From Gammaproteobacteria bacterium (GTDB lineage: Bacteria; Pseudomonadota; Gammaproteobacteria; GRL18), in contig JADGDG010000027.1 of assembly GCA_016744995.1 (NCBI GenBank), forward strand, positions 1 through 56,471: a stretch of DNA of 56,471 nucleotides, given 5' to 3'. Within the stretch, counting starts at the first letter, position 1; each line of letters starts with the position of its first letter. Shown one piece after another: positions 16,043-24,890 of this stretch. Below the pieces are notes generated by a model. That model did no database searches. It was not told the origin of the DNA and saw nothing but the letters and a program-made list of their open reading frames with translations. The position numbers and the translations under genes were made by a program.

Positions 16043-17257
16043 TTGGTCGTACCGATTCACCAGCAACGAGTTTTGTCAGGCATGAGACCGACGGGTCAGC
16101 TTCATCTTGGACATTATCATGGGGTTTTAAAAAATTGGATCAAACTGCAGCATGAATATGACTGCCTGTTTTTTGCGGCTGACTGGCATGCCTTAACAAC
16201 ACATTATGCTGACACAGAAAATATTGAAGAAAGCACCTGGGAAATGGTCATTGACTGGCTGGCTGCTGGTGTTAATCCGGGCTCTGCAAAAATATTTATT
16301 CAGTCTCAGGTACCACAGCATGCTGAATTGCATTTACTGCTTTCAATGATCACCCCATTAGGTTGGCTTGAACGTGTTCCATCCTTCAAAGATCAACAGT
16401 TAAAACTGAAAGAAAAAGATCTGTCGACCTATGGTTTTTTAGGCTATCCGCTGTTACAAAGTGCTGATATTCTCATCTATCGTGCAGGACTGGTTCCTGT
16501 TGGTGAAGATCAGGTGGCTCATGTAGAACTTACTCGCGAAGTGGCCAGACGTTTTAATCACATCTATGGTCGTGAAGCTGGTTTTGAGGAAAAAGCTGAA
16601 AACTCAATTAAAAAAATGGGTAAGAAACAGGCTAAGCTCTACAAGCAGCTGCGTAAGCGATTTCAGGAGCAGGGCGATCATGAAGCATTGCTCACAGCGA
16701 AAGCGTTATTGGAAGGTCAGCAAAATATTACTATAGGTGACAGAGAACGTTTATTTGGCTATCTTGAAGGTGCAGGCAAGATTATTTTGCCCGAACCACA
16801 GGCATTATTGACACCTGCTTCTAAAATGCCAGGGCTGGACGGCCAAAAAATGTCTAAATCCTATGGTAATACTATTTCATTACGTGACGATATGGATTCT
16901 ATTGATGTGAAGCTTCGCAAAATGCCGACTGATACTAATCGTGTTCGTCTGACCGATCCCGGTGATCCGGATAAATGCCCAGTCTGGCAACTACATCAAA
17001 TCTATTCAACCGATGATGTGAAAACATGGGTTGAAGAGGGATGTAGAACTGCGGGCATTGGTTGTCTGGATTGCAAACGACCCATTATTGATGCTGTACA
17101 GGCTGAATTAAAACCCATTCAGGAAAGAGCAAAGGAATTCAGTGAAAACCGTTCATTAGTGCGTACCATTGTCGCTGAAGGACGTGAATTTGCCTCTGAT
17201 TTAGCCAGTGACACTCTGGAAGAAGTGCGTCAGGCAATTGGCTTGCAGTATCGATGA
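16043..17257 (+). CDS. trpS: tryptophanyl-tRNA synthetase
   Basis: This class I synthetase has 404 residues: VLSGMRPTGQLHLGHYHG (the HIGH motif as HLGH, 21-24), PVGEDQVAHVELTREVARRF, and DGQKMSKSYGN (KMSKS near 269-273). It charges tRNA-Trp. It is the long form, with about 60 extra residues between the catalytic core and KMSKS (about 180-250; KKMGKKQAKLYKQLRKRFQE), as in several pseudomonads. Translation likely begins at TTG 16043 with ACGGAG six bases upstream; no suitable ATG exists. Its end overlaps scpA by four bases (ATGA). Confidence 0.95.
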   Translation: MVVPIHQQRVLSGMRPTGQLHLGHYHGVLKNWIKLQHEYDCLFFAADWHALTTHYADTENIEESTWEMVIDWLAAGVNPGSAKIFIQSQVPQHAELHLLLSMITPLGWLERVPSFKDQQLKLKEKDLSTYGFLGYPLLQSADILIYRAGLVPVGEDQVAHVELTREVARRFNHIYGREAGFEEKAENSIKKMGKKQAKLYKQLRKRFQEQGDHEALLTAKALLEGQQNITIGDRERLFGYLEGAGKIILPEPQALLTPASKMPGLDGQKMSKSYGNTISLRDDMDSIDVKLRKMPTDTNRVRLTDPGDPDKCPVWQLHQIYSTDDVKTWVEEGCRTAGIGCLDCKRPIIDAVQAELKPIQERAKEFSENRSLVRTIVAEGREFASDLASDTLEEVRQAIGLQYR

Positions 17258-18144
17258 CTGAACCTCTGCAGGAGTTAGAAGAAAAACTATCTCAACCTCA
17301 GCAGGAAGAGATGCCCTTTGCTTATGTGCAGGGAGCTCCTGTCACTGAACTGCCTAAAGATTTGTATATTCCACCTGAAGCACTGGAAGTGTTTCTTGAG
17401 GCGTTTGAAGGGCCTCTGGATCTCTTGCTTTATCTTATTAAACGTCAGAATCTGGATATTCTGGATATTCCTATTGCTGAAATCACCGAGCAGTATGTAA
17501 AATATGTTGAATTGATGCAGGACTTTCAATTTGAACTGGCTGCAGAATACCTGGTGATGGCTGCGATGCTGGCTGAAATTAAATCTCGTATGTTATTGCC
17601 TCGTGTTGAGTCTCTTGAAGAAGATGAATCGGATCCTCGGGCAGAGCTTATTCGTCGGTTGCAGGAATATGAACGTTTTAAAAAGGCGGCAATGGATATT
17701 GATGAGCTGCCTCGAACCGGGCGTGATGTTTTCTCTGTTTCTACTGATATTGATTATACTTCGCCTGCACATCAGCCTGATGTCAGCATGAAAGAATTGA
17801 TGCTGGCTTTAAAAGATGTGATGCAGAGAGCATCTATGTTTAGCCATCATAATATTGAGCGGGAAACTCTCTCTGTTCGTGAAAGAATGAGCATGGTTCT
17901 GGAAAAAGTCGGCAGTCAGGGCTTTACTCGTTTTACAGCATTATTTTCTTATGAGGAAGGACGCAGCGGTGTGGTGGTGACTTTTCTGGCTATCCTGGAA
18001 CTGAGCAAGCAACGATTACTGGAAATTGTCCAGAGTGAAACTTATGGTGCGATTCATGTTAAACCGCTCTCAGGCAGTGCTCTGGAAAGTGATGGCGCTA
18101 AGGGTGCTGAAATTGCAATTAATGATAGTTCATTTGATACATAA
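17254..18144 (+). CDS. scpA: segregation and condensation protein A
   Basis: This 296-residue kleisin begins its core with VFLEAFEGPLDLLLYLIKRQ, then LDILDIPIAEITEQYVKYVE and EYLVMAAMLAEIKSRMLLPR. The C-terminal winged helix with FTALFSYEEGRSGVVVTFLA follows. ScpA bridges the SMC ATPase heads in chromosome condensation and binds ScpB. The first 45 residues are an acidic extension. It overlaps trpS by four bases and is followed by scpB after 57 bases. Neither smc nor muk genes are in the window. Confidence 0.94.
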   Translation: MTEPLQELEEKLSQPQQEEMPFAYVQGAPVTELPKDLYIPPEALEVFLEAFEGPLDLLLYLIKRQNLDILDIPIAEITEQYVKYVELMQDFQFELAAEYLVMAAMLAEIKSRMLLPRVESLEEDESDPRAELIRRLQEYERFKKAAMDIDELPRTGRDVFSVSTDIDYTSPAHQPDVSMKELMLALKDVMQRASMFSHHNIERETLSVRERMSMVLEKVGSQGFTRFTALFSYEEGRSGVVVTFLAILELSKQRLLEIVQSETYGAIHVKPLSGSALESDGAKGAEIAINDSSFDT

Positions 18145-18201
18145 GGATTATGCCATTTTACTTCGACCCCGACCCCTTATTAATGTGTGTGAGAATGCAA
18201 A

Positions 18202-19311
18202 ATGAGTGATGACTCTAAAGATACAGATAATTTAGAAAATAAAGACTCCTTGCCCGCTGAGGGCTCTTTTTCCGCTGAGGGCTCTTTACCAGTTGAAGAC
18301 TCTTTACAGGCTGAAGGCTCTTTACAAGCTGAAGACTCTTTACAGGTTGATGACTCTTTACAAGCTGAAGGCTCTTCATCTGCTGAAGACTCCTTGCCCG
18401 CTGAAGGCTCTGAAATTCTGGCCTCTTTGAAACAGCTCAAAGAACTTGAAGCAGAGCAGGTGTCTATTCATGCTTTGACTCCTGAGGTGATTAAAAATAT
18501 TGTTGAGGCATCTATTTTAGCTGCTTCTAAGGCAATTTCTATTGATAAACTAGTGTCTCTTTTTTCAGAAAATGAAGTGGTTGAGAAAAATCAGGTCAGA
18601 CAGGCAATTGAGCAATTAACATCTGAATATCAATCAAGAGGTGTCGAATTAATTGAGGTCAGCAGCGGTTTTCGTTTTCAGGTGACTCAGACTGCAGCTC
18701 CCTGGGTTTCCCGTTTGTGGGAAGAACGGCCGCAAAAATATTCACGTGCACTCCTGGAAACCCTGGCTTTAGTCGCCTATCGCCAGCCAGTTACCCGGGG
18801 TGAAATTGAAGAAATTCGTGGTGTCAGCGTCAGTAGTCAGATAATGAGAACTCTGGTGGAAAGAGAATGGGTACGTATTATTGGTCACCGGGATGTACCT
18901 GGCAAACCCGCAATGTATGCTACAACCAAAACATTTCTGGATTATTTCGGGTTGAAAAAACTGGAAGATCTGCCGCCGCTCTCTGAAATCCGTGATTTAG
19001 ATGTTATTAATGCTGAACTGGATTTTGGCGATCAAAAAAATGGCGATCAAAAAAATGGTGATCAAAATAGTGATGATCAAGATAAAGATGAGCAAGTAAA
19101 GAATGATCACGCGGATACGGGACTAAATGAATCAGTTGATGCGATGACTTCGGAGGGAGATCCTGAACCGGGTATCTCTGTGTCAGTTGATTCAGATCAG
19201 ATTGAAAGTATTGATATTGATGCTGAGCTCAATGCCTTGAGAGAAACTTACCAAAAAATTGATGAAATAGAGATTAAAACTGAAAGTGAAGATTCTTCCG
19301 ATAGAGAATAA
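18202..19311 (+). CDS. scpB: segregation and condensation protein B with repeat-rich N-terminus
   Basis: This protein is 369 residues, against the usual length of about 200. The two winged-helix domains of ScpB are at about residues 90-265 (PEVIKNIVEASILAASKAIS, ALLETLALVAYRQPVTRGEI, YATTKTFLDYFGLKKLEDLP). Before them, residues 14-73 are ten copies of a six-residue repeat of the type EGSLQA/EDSLQV, encoded by 18-bp units (18241-18420). After them, a 100-residue acidic tail contains a GDQKN repeat. ScpB dimers bind ScpA and SMC. The extensions are acidic and probably disordered. The same 18-bp repeat recurs in the lipoprotein gene at 55790. Confidence 0.93.
   Translation: MSDDSKDTDNLENKDSLPAEGSFSAEGSLPVEDSLQAEGSLQAEDSLQVDDSLQAEGSSSAEDSLPAEGSEILASLKQLKELEAEQVSIHALTPEVIKNIVEASILAASKAISIDKLVSLFSENEVVEKNQVRQAIEQLTSEYQSRGVELIEVSSGFRFQVTQTAAPWVSRLWEERPQKYSRALLETLALVAYRQPVTRGEIEEIRGVSVSSQIMRTLVEREWVRIIGHRDVPGKPAMYATTKTFLDYFGLKKLEDLPPLSEIRDLDVINAELDFGDQKNGDQKNGDQNSDDQDKDEQVKNDHADTGLNESVDAMTSEGDPEPGISVSVDSDQIESIDIDAELNALRETYQKIDEIEIKTESEDSSDRE
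18241..18420. repeat. 18-bp coding tandem repeat, 10 units, in scpB
   Basis: Ten 18-bp units with the consensus GAAGACTCTTTACAGGCT run in frame. Variants alternate GAAGAC/GAGGGC at the start and GCT/GTT at the end. Each unit encodes a six-residue acidic motif. The unit matches the repeat at 55952-56077 in an unrelated gene. Confidence 0.85.
19027..19086. repeat. 15-bp coding repeat in the scpB tail
   Basis: GGCGATCAAAAAAAT occurs twice without change (19027-19041, 19042-19056), followed by two decayed copies to 19086. It encodes GDQKN in the acidic C-terminal tail of ScpB. Confidence 0.7.
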
Positions 19312-19538
19312 TACATATTTTAGCAGTTAGTTTTTGAGTACTTTTTTAAGCAAATTTTTATCTTTTCATTTTTTCTTTTTCCTTTTATGTAAAAACGTGA
19401 TCATGGTTTATTATTGTTGGTTTAATACTGCTAAATTGCCATTTTCTTTCCTGTCCGTATATGTTGGAATGGTGGTATAATAAGAATACTCTGCCAATAA
19501 AAAATTAGACTAAACACCTTTGAAGTTGAATTCATATT

Positions 19539-20552
19539 ATGAAAAATTACTACCATTCGCCTAAACCTAAATCCGATAGAATCTTTAAAAAAGATGAAGA
19601 ATTACCATCTAAAGAAGAATTTATTGAACAGGAGGTGCGTGAAGAGTCTGAACGTGAAGTCGTAGAAAGAGGACCTGAAGGTGAAAAGCTGCAGAAGGTT
19701 ATTGCTCGTTCAGGTCATGCTTCCCGGCGTGAAGCAGAACGATTAATTGCCCAGGGGCGAGTTAAAATTGATAAACGAACGGCTCAACTCGGTAATAGGG
19801 TGGATGGTTCTGAGCGTATTTTTCTTGATGATAAAGAATTGTTTATCGCCTGGGAAAAACCAAAACAGCGGGTTCTTATTTATAATAAGCCACCGGGTGA
19901 GATCTGCAGTCGTCATGATCCGGATCACTCAAAAACAATTTTTGATGATTTGCCCAATCTGAAAATTGGTCGCTGGATCTCTGTCGGGCGTCTGGATATT
20001 AATACCTCTGGCCTGATTTTATTAACCAATGATGGTGAGCTGGCAAATTTGCTCATGCATCCCTCCAGTGAAATTGTTCGTGAATATGCGGTACGTGTTC
20101 TGGGTGAAGTGACTGATGATGATGTCACACAGCTCAAAGAGGGAGTGACTCTGGATGATGGTCTTGCACGCTTTGATAAAGTTAGCTATCAGGGTGGCCA
20201 GGGTGCCAATCATTGGTATCATGTGACTTTAAAAGAAGGTCGTAACCGTGAAGTACGCCGTATGTGGGAGTCATTGGGTATTACTGTCAGCCGATTGCAG
20301 CGTGTTCGTTATGGTGTTATTCAGTTGCCGCGCGGACAAAAACCAGGTCGCTGGGAAGATCTTGATGAAAAGCAGATGAAGGAGCTTTTTGAAAGTGTCG
20401 GTCTGCACATCAATAAACCTGAAGTTGATCACCGGGGGCGAATTATTAACCCAATGAAAACTCAAACTGGTAAAAATAAAAAACGCCTGGTAATGCCTGA
20501 TAATAGAAGAAAATCCCAGAAGAAAAAGGGACCACAAAAGCGGCGGCGTTAA
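19539..20552 (+). CDS. rluB: 23S rRNA pseudouridine synthase RluB
   Basis: This 337-residue protein has an S4 RNA-binding domain (about 50-95; LQKVIARSGHASRREAERLI), then the RsuA/RluB catalytic domain with VGRLDINTSGLILLTNDGEL (the Asp in GRLD is catalytic), KEGRNREVRRMWESLG and LQRVRYGVIQLPRG. It should make pseudouridine 2605 of 23S rRNA. A 48-residue charged extension precedes the S4 domain and a basic tail ends QKKKGPQKRRR. It closes the yciV-rluB run, with a 227-base gap after scpB that may hold its own promoter. Confidence 0.92.
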   Translation: MKNYYHSPKPKSDRIFKKDEELPSKEEFIEQEVREESEREVVERGPEGEKLQKVIARSGHASRREAERLIAQGRVKIDKRTAQLGNRVDGSERIFLDDKELFIAWEKPKQRVLIYNKPPGEICSRHDPDHSKTIFDDLPNLKIGRWISVGRLDINTSGLILLTNDGELANLLMHPSSEIVREYAVRVLGEVTDDDVTQLKEGVTLDDGLARFDKVSYQGGQGANHWYHVTLKEGRNREVRRMWESLGITVSRLQRVRYGVIQLPRGQKPGRWEDLDEKQMKELFESVGLHINKPEVDHRGRIINPMKTQTGKNKKRLVMPDNRRKSQKKKGPQKRRR

Positions 20553-20586
20553 GAGTCTGTCCGGACTCTGGCCGTGTTTTATGGTA

Positions 20587-21033
20587 CTAGGCAATTTGCT
20601 CCAGTGAAGTGCGTGCTTTGACTTCAGGTTCTTGTGTGATCAGCAGTTTATTCATAAGTTTTTGAGGATAATTAAAGTAATTATCAATGAAAATTATGGT
20701 TTTATTTTGTCTTTTGTCATCAGCAATTTGGTTCAATGTAGAAAGTATTCCCGGCTTGGCAATGTCACTATTGAATCCAATCAGTAAATAAATTCCATAG
20801 AGCTTACTCTGCTTGATGTGGTTTATGACCATTTCAGGGGTTTTGGTATTAGGGATCTTGATGTGTGATGCTTCCATACGGCTCAGGCCGGCATTCTTCT
20901 CCCACTGATAAATTGCCTTACCTTCTCTGACCAGAGGACGAAAGTCATTGATTGTCTGTTCCGGTGAATCGGTTTCCAGGGCAATCAGTCTATAACCTGT
21001 TGAGATTAATTTTTCCAGGTGTTTCTGATTCAT
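20587..21033 (-). CDS. Ycf46 N-terminal-domain-like protein without ATPase
   Basis: This 148-residue protein begins HLEKLISTGYRLIALETDSP and continues AIYQWEKNAGL. It resembles the N-terminal domain of Ycf46-type AAA ATPases, where a short helix precedes a strand ending in an E(T) pair and a later W is conserved. Here no Walker A or AAA module follows; the protein ends after FIDNYFNYPQKLMNKLLITQ. It is either a stand-alone regulator or a shortened descendant. It is on the minus strand, converging on rluB with 34 bases between them. The function is unknown. Confidence 0.55.
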   Translation of the reverse strand: MNQKHLEKLISTGYRLIALETDSPEQTINDFRPLVREGKAIYQWEKNAGLSRMEASHIKIPNTKTPEMVINHIKQSKLYGIYLLIGFNSDIAKPGILSTLNQIADDKRQNKTIIFIDNYFNYPQKLMNKLLITQEPEVKARTSLEQIA

Positions 21034-21123
21034 AGTTTTTCTCGGTTATTGTCTGCATTATTAATTATAGCAAATTAATGAAAAATAAACTGTGAACCAA
21101 AGATTACTTTGAAGCTAAGTTTT

Positions 21124-22068
21124 TTACAGGCTCTTCTGATAGATAACCTGATTACGACCTGCAGCCTTAGCTTGATACAGTGCTTCATCAGCTCGTTTAA
21201 AGAAGCTTGCTTGAGTATCATTGGCATTGAGAACGCTGATACCCATGCTGGCGGTAATATTAATACTATGCTCATTACAAACACAGGGGGTTTCTTCTAT
21301 GTGTTGGCGGATCCGCTCAGCGAGTTCCAGGGCACCAGATAATTCTGTATTGTTCAGTAGTAGATTGAATTCTTCACCACCATAACGGAACATAGCATCA
21401 GTTGTCCGGGTGCATTCTTTGACACATTCTGTCAGATGTTTGAGGACACAATCACCAAAGGCATGACCGTAGGTATCATTGACTTTTTTGAAGAAATCAA
21501 TATCAAGGGCAATCATTGATAAAGGCGCATGGTTTCTTTGGGATAAGTCTATTTCTCTGGAAACCATGCTGTCCATGGCAAAACGATTGTAGATGCCTGT
21601 CAGTGGATCACGTAATGCAAGACTCATGGCCTGCTGGTAATCCAGTGCATTGTTTAATGGGGAGAGTAAGGCAACCAATATCTTTTCAATAAATTTCTGT
21701 TCTTTGGTGTTGAAACGAGTACGTCTGACCAGAGCAATATCGCCCAGATTCTTTTTCTGTAAGACCAGTTGATAAGAGACCATGTGACGGCCTTTTACGT
21801 TAAATGACTCGTTACTGTCAGGTGCCTGATAATAGACATCATCCAGATTTAAAATAGGGCTGACATCTAGTTTGAACAGGGTAATTAAGTTGTTGAGATC
21901 TAAAGTTGAATGCAGTTTGTTTGATAATTCGAGTAATGACTGCTTATCAGCATTAAGATTATCGATTGTTTTGCTAACTTTTTTATTTTGAGCATCCGTA
22001 TCAACTGAATATGAACCTTTTACAATAGATAAAGTTGGAATTGCCATTTTTTTCACCACATTAATCAT
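21124..22068 (-). CDS. GGDEF diguanylate cyclase
   Basis: This 314-residue cytoplasmic protein has an N-terminal helical and GAF-like sensory part (about 35-145) and a GGDEF domain (about 150-312): DPLTGIYNRFAMDS, ALDIDFFKKVNDTYGHAFGD, and the active-site motif as FRYGGEEFNLLL. RTTD five residues before it is an intact inhibitory site (RxxD). It should convert two GTP into cyclic di-GMP, with product inhibition. It lies upstream of the Ycf46-like gene on the same strand, 90 bases apart. The signal sensed by the N-terminal part is not evident. Confidence 0.9.
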   Translation of the reverse strand: MINVVKKMAIPTLSIVKGSYSVDTDAQNKKVSKTIDNLNADKQSLLELSNKLHSTLDLNNLITLFKLDVSPILNLDDVYYQAPDSNESFNVKGRHMVSYQLVLQKKNLGDIALVRRTRFNTKEQKFIEKILVALLSPLNNALDYQQAMSLALRDPLTGIYNRFAMDSMVSREIDLSQRNHAPLSMIALDIDFFKKVNDTYGHAFGDCVLKHLTECVKECTRTTDAMFRYGGEEFNLLLNNTELSGALELAERIRQHIEETPCVCNEHSINITASMGISVLNANDTQASFFKRADEALYQAKAAGRNQVIYQKSL

Positions 22069-22327
22069 TTAATTTCTCTTATAGGGGGATATGCTTAGAC
22101 CATGCCAACTTTTAAAATATCTTTAAAGTTCAATAAATACAATGACTTATATTGTAGTCTGGCATTAAAGTATCATGTGACTGATTTTTGACACTAAACT
22201 GTGGCAGTTTGTTGCCTATGGAAACAATTGAAAAACAATGGCTTTTGACCTATCTATATAAGTAGTAACTGGAAGAACAGGCGGCTCGCTGATCTTTCCC
22301 GCAGTGGAATTACCAATAGGTTTATTT

Positions 22328-23356
22328 ATGATAAGAATTCTATCTATTTGCTTTTTAAGTCTGTTTAGTCTTGCAAGTTATGCATCAAATGAAGCTAAGC
22401 TCAGTGAAGGGATGGTCAATCCTGGTTTTTTTGAGAAACCTGACTGGTTTAAGGAGTCCTTCCTGGAATTGCAGGATGATCTGGATGATGCCAATAATAA
22501 TAATCGGCAAATCATACTTTATTTTCATCAGGATGGTTGTCCCTATTGTAAGAAATTATTAGATGATAATTTTTCCCGTAAAAATATTGTTGATATAATG
22601 AGTCAAAATTTTGATCTCATTGAACTTAATATGTGGGGTGACAAAATAGTGACCTTATTTGATGGTGAGGAGATTTCTGAAAAAGAGTTTGCCAGACGGA
22701 TGAGGGTTATGTTTACTCCCACTCTGATTTTTCTTGATAATAAAGGTCAGTCCCAGTTTCGTATGAATGGCTATTATGCTCCAGCCAAATTTACTGCCGC
22801 ACTTGAGCAAGTATTATCTCTGTCAGGGAAACAGCAGGTAGACAAAGAGGTAGCAGTAAAATCTTTACTAACAAAACCAAAAGAAAAATTTATTTATAGG
22901 GCTAATGATTTAGCTGTTTTGATTGAGAATAGTAAAAAACCAGTAATGCTGCTTTTTGAACAAGGTGACTGTTCAGAATGTAATGACTTGCATGGTGATT
23001 TATTCAGGCGTCTGCCTGTTTATAAGCAGCTTCAGCAATTTACCATTGCTCAGGTTGACATTAATTCTCCAGAAAATATAGTGACACCCGATGGCAAACA
23101 TATAACTCAGAAAGAACTGGCTAAGCAACTAAACATCCAATATACGCCTTCTATTTTATTTTATGAAGCAGGTAAAGTGTCTAAAGCCAGTCCTGTTTTT
23201 CGTTCAGAAGCCTACCTGAAAAACTTTCACATACAAGCAGTATTTGATTATATCCTGACAAAGGCTTATTTATCAGAGCCTGAATTCCAGCGTTTTGTGC
23301 AACGTCGCGCAGACAAAATGAGACAAGACGGGATTGAAGTTGAGTTATGGGATTAA
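22328..23356 (+). CDS. tandem thioredoxin-fold exported protein (SoxW-like)
   Basis: This 342-residue protein has a signal peptide (MIRILSICFLSLFSLASYAS) and two thioredoxin-like domains: CPYC at 71-74 with FTPTLIFLD, and CSEC at 215-218 with YTPSILFYEA. The end (EFQRFVQRRADKMRQDGIEV) matches the tail of SoxW-type thioredoxins. It is the core-region paralogue of the protein at 4239-5330. The start at 22328 is chosen because it begins the signal peptide and AGG lies seven bases upstream; a GTG at 22304 is less likely. It should act in the periplasm on disulfides, by inference. Confidence 0.78.
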   Translation: MIRILSICFLSLFSLASYASNEAKLSEGMVNPGFFEKPDWFKESFLELQDDLDDANNNNRQIILYFHQDGCPYCKKLLDDNFSRKNIVDIMSQNFDLIELNMWGDKIVTLFDGEEISEKEFARRMRVMFTPTLIFLDNKGQSQFRMNGYYAPAKFTAALEQVLSLSGKQQVDKEVAVKSLLTKPKEKFIYRANDLAVLIENSKKPVMLLFEQGDCSECNDLHGDLFRRLPVYKQLQQFTIAQVDINSPENIVTPDGKHITQKELAKQLNIQYTPSILFYEAGKVSKASPVFRSEAYLKNFHIQAVFDYILTKAYLSEPEFQRFVQRRADKMRQDGIEVELWD

Positions 23357-23432
23357 AAAGAAAGCCAGTGGTCGGTAGTTTATAGTCAAAATCAAGAAAC
23401 AAAAGACCATTGACTACCGACTTTCTTTTAAT
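23353..23432. terminator. bidirectional terminator between convergent genes
   Basis: GTCGGTAGT (23371-23379) pairs with ACTACCGAC (23413-23421). The outer flanks AAAAAGAAAG and CTTTCTTTTA extend the symmetry, giving T-rich ends in both directions. It sits between the thioredoxin-fold gene and the Smr gene. Confidence 0.6.
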
Positions 23433-23967
23433 CGCTTTTAATGAGGATGTACATTGCTCCGGTGCCGCCATCTTTGGGTTGGGCAGAGGAGAATGCGAGT
23501 ATATCAGGGTGTTGTCTTAACCAGCTATTGATCTTGTTCTTTAAAATGGGTTTGTTGCTTGAAGCCCTATAGCCTTTGCCGTGTACTAGTCGAATGCAGC
23601 GGATTTGTTGTTTTTGGGCAAATTGTATAAATTCCAGTAATGTTTGTCTTGCTTCTGTAATAGTAAATCCATGCAGATCGAGGTGATCATCAATGATGAT
23701 TTTACCCTGCCGTAATTGCTTTTGAGTTTTAAACTGCAGCCCGGTCTGGGCAAAAAAGAGGAATTCTTCTCCTGAAACCTCTGGAGACTCTATTTCATCA
23801 GACAGGTGTGTATGATATGTTGCATCATCATATTGATTCTTGTCTTTGAAAGGGCGTGTATTTTGGGGGTGAGCATAAAGATCAATACGATCATTTTTTA
23901 GAGGTTTCACACCTTTTATGGCATCCTTAAAAGTCGAAAAATCCTCATCGGGCTGTTTTTTACTCAT
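23428..23967 (-). CDS. Smr-domain protein (SmrA-like)
   Basis: This 179-residue protein has a C-terminal Smr domain (about 92-178): HLDLHGFTITEARQTLLEFI, CIRLVHGKGYRAS, LKNKINSWLRQHPDILAFSS and GGTGAMYILIK. Smr domains are nicking endonucleases and are related to the MutS2 C-terminus. The LDLHG and HGKG residues are intact. The N-terminal 90 residues contain PLKNDRIDLY, typical of the gammaproteobacterial SmrA/YdaL group. It stands alone on the minus strand before surE. Confidence 0.88.
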   Translation of the reverse strand: MSKKQPDEDFSTFKDAIKGVKPLKNDRIDLYAHPQNTRPFKDKNQYDDATYHTHLSDEIESPEVSGEEFLFFAQTGLQFKTQKQLRQGKIIIDDHLDLHGFTITEARQTLLEFIQFAQKQQIRCIRLVHGKGYRASSNKPILKNKINSWLRQHPDILAFSSAQPKDGGTGAMYILIKSD

Positions 23968-24088
23968 AGTTGTATATTATATTGGTAAAATAGATAAAAA
24001 AGTGGCTGCAAACATATGAAAATAGTGAAATTTTAAGTATTATCTCATGTGTGGTCCCAGTAAAACAAACAATTATAAAAGAAAGTAA

Positions 24089-24838
24089 ATGCACATTCTT
24101 GTTAGTAATGACGATGGTTATCGGGCAGAGGGGTTAATTTGTCTGGTTGAGCATCTGAAAAAAATTGCCCGTGTGACGGTTGTTGCACCTCAAAATGACC
24201 GCAGTGGTGCGAGTAATTCATTGACTCTTGATCGGCCTCTATTGCCGGAAACCGCAGATAATGGTTTTATTGCAATTAATGGTACGCCAACGGATTGTGT
24301 CCATATTGCTATTACAGCACTATTAAAAAATGATCCGCCTGATATTATTGTTTCAGGCATTAATCGCGGTCCTAATATGGGCGATGATATTCTCTATTCC
24401 GGTACTGTAGCTGCTGCGACAGAAGGGCGTTTTCTCGGCTTGCCGGCCATTGCCGTCTCTTTAGGCAGCTTTGAAGGTCAACACTTTTCAACAGCTGCTC
24501 GTCTGATTGTCAAAATTATTCAAAAACTACAGACAGAGCCACTTGCTAACGATACGATACTGAATATCAATGTCCCAGATATTGAATTTGACAGGCTGGA
24601 GTCTGTTCAGGTGACACGGCTTGGTAAAAGACATAAGGCTGAGCCGGCAGTAGAAGCTGTTGACCCCAGGAATAGAAAGGTTTATTGGCTGGGGCCTGTT
24701 GGTGATGAGGCGGATGCAGGACCTGGAACTGATTTTTATGCATTGAATCATAATCAGGCGTCTGTGACACCGATAAAAATTGATTTAACTAATTATGAAT
24801 TACATGAGCACCTATCTCAGTGGCTAAAGACACTCTAA
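24089..24838 (+). CDS. surE: 5'/3'-nucleotidase SurE
   Basis: This 249-residue protein starts MHILVSNDDGYRAEGLICLV with the metal-binding DD. It continues with APQNDRSGASNSLTL, GTPTDCVHI and GINRGPNMGDDILYSGTVAA, all SurE signatures. SurE dephosphorylates nucleoside monophosphates and is linked to stationary phase. It heads the conserved set surE-pcm-yqaA-nlpD-rpoS; pcm follows after 52 bases. Length and motifs are complete. Confidence 0.95.
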   Translation: MHILVSNDDGYRAEGLICLVEHLKKIARVTVVAPQNDRSGASNSLTLDRPLLPETADNGFIAINGTPTDCVHIAITALLKNDPPDIIVSGINRGPNMGDDILYSGTVAAATEGRFLGLPAIAVSLGSFEGQHFSTAARLIVKIIQKLQTEPLANDTILNINVPDIEFDRLESVQVTRLGKRHKAEPAVEAVDPRNRKVYWLGPVGDEADAGPGTDFYALNHNQASVTPIKIDLTNYELHEHLSQWLKTL

Positions 24839-24890
24839 GGTATCCCTATGGCATGCCGGAAATAATAAGAAGAAAAAAGGTAAATTGATT

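Noticed and set aside
18180..18440. Minus-strand open frame with ACKES/AGKES repeats
   Set aside because: It is the antisense reading of the 18-bp repeat in scpB; the plus frame carries the conserved protein.
19319..19445. TTTAGCAGT/ACTGCTAAA pair after scpB
   Set aside because: The arms are over 100 bases apart in AT-rich DNA and likely chance.
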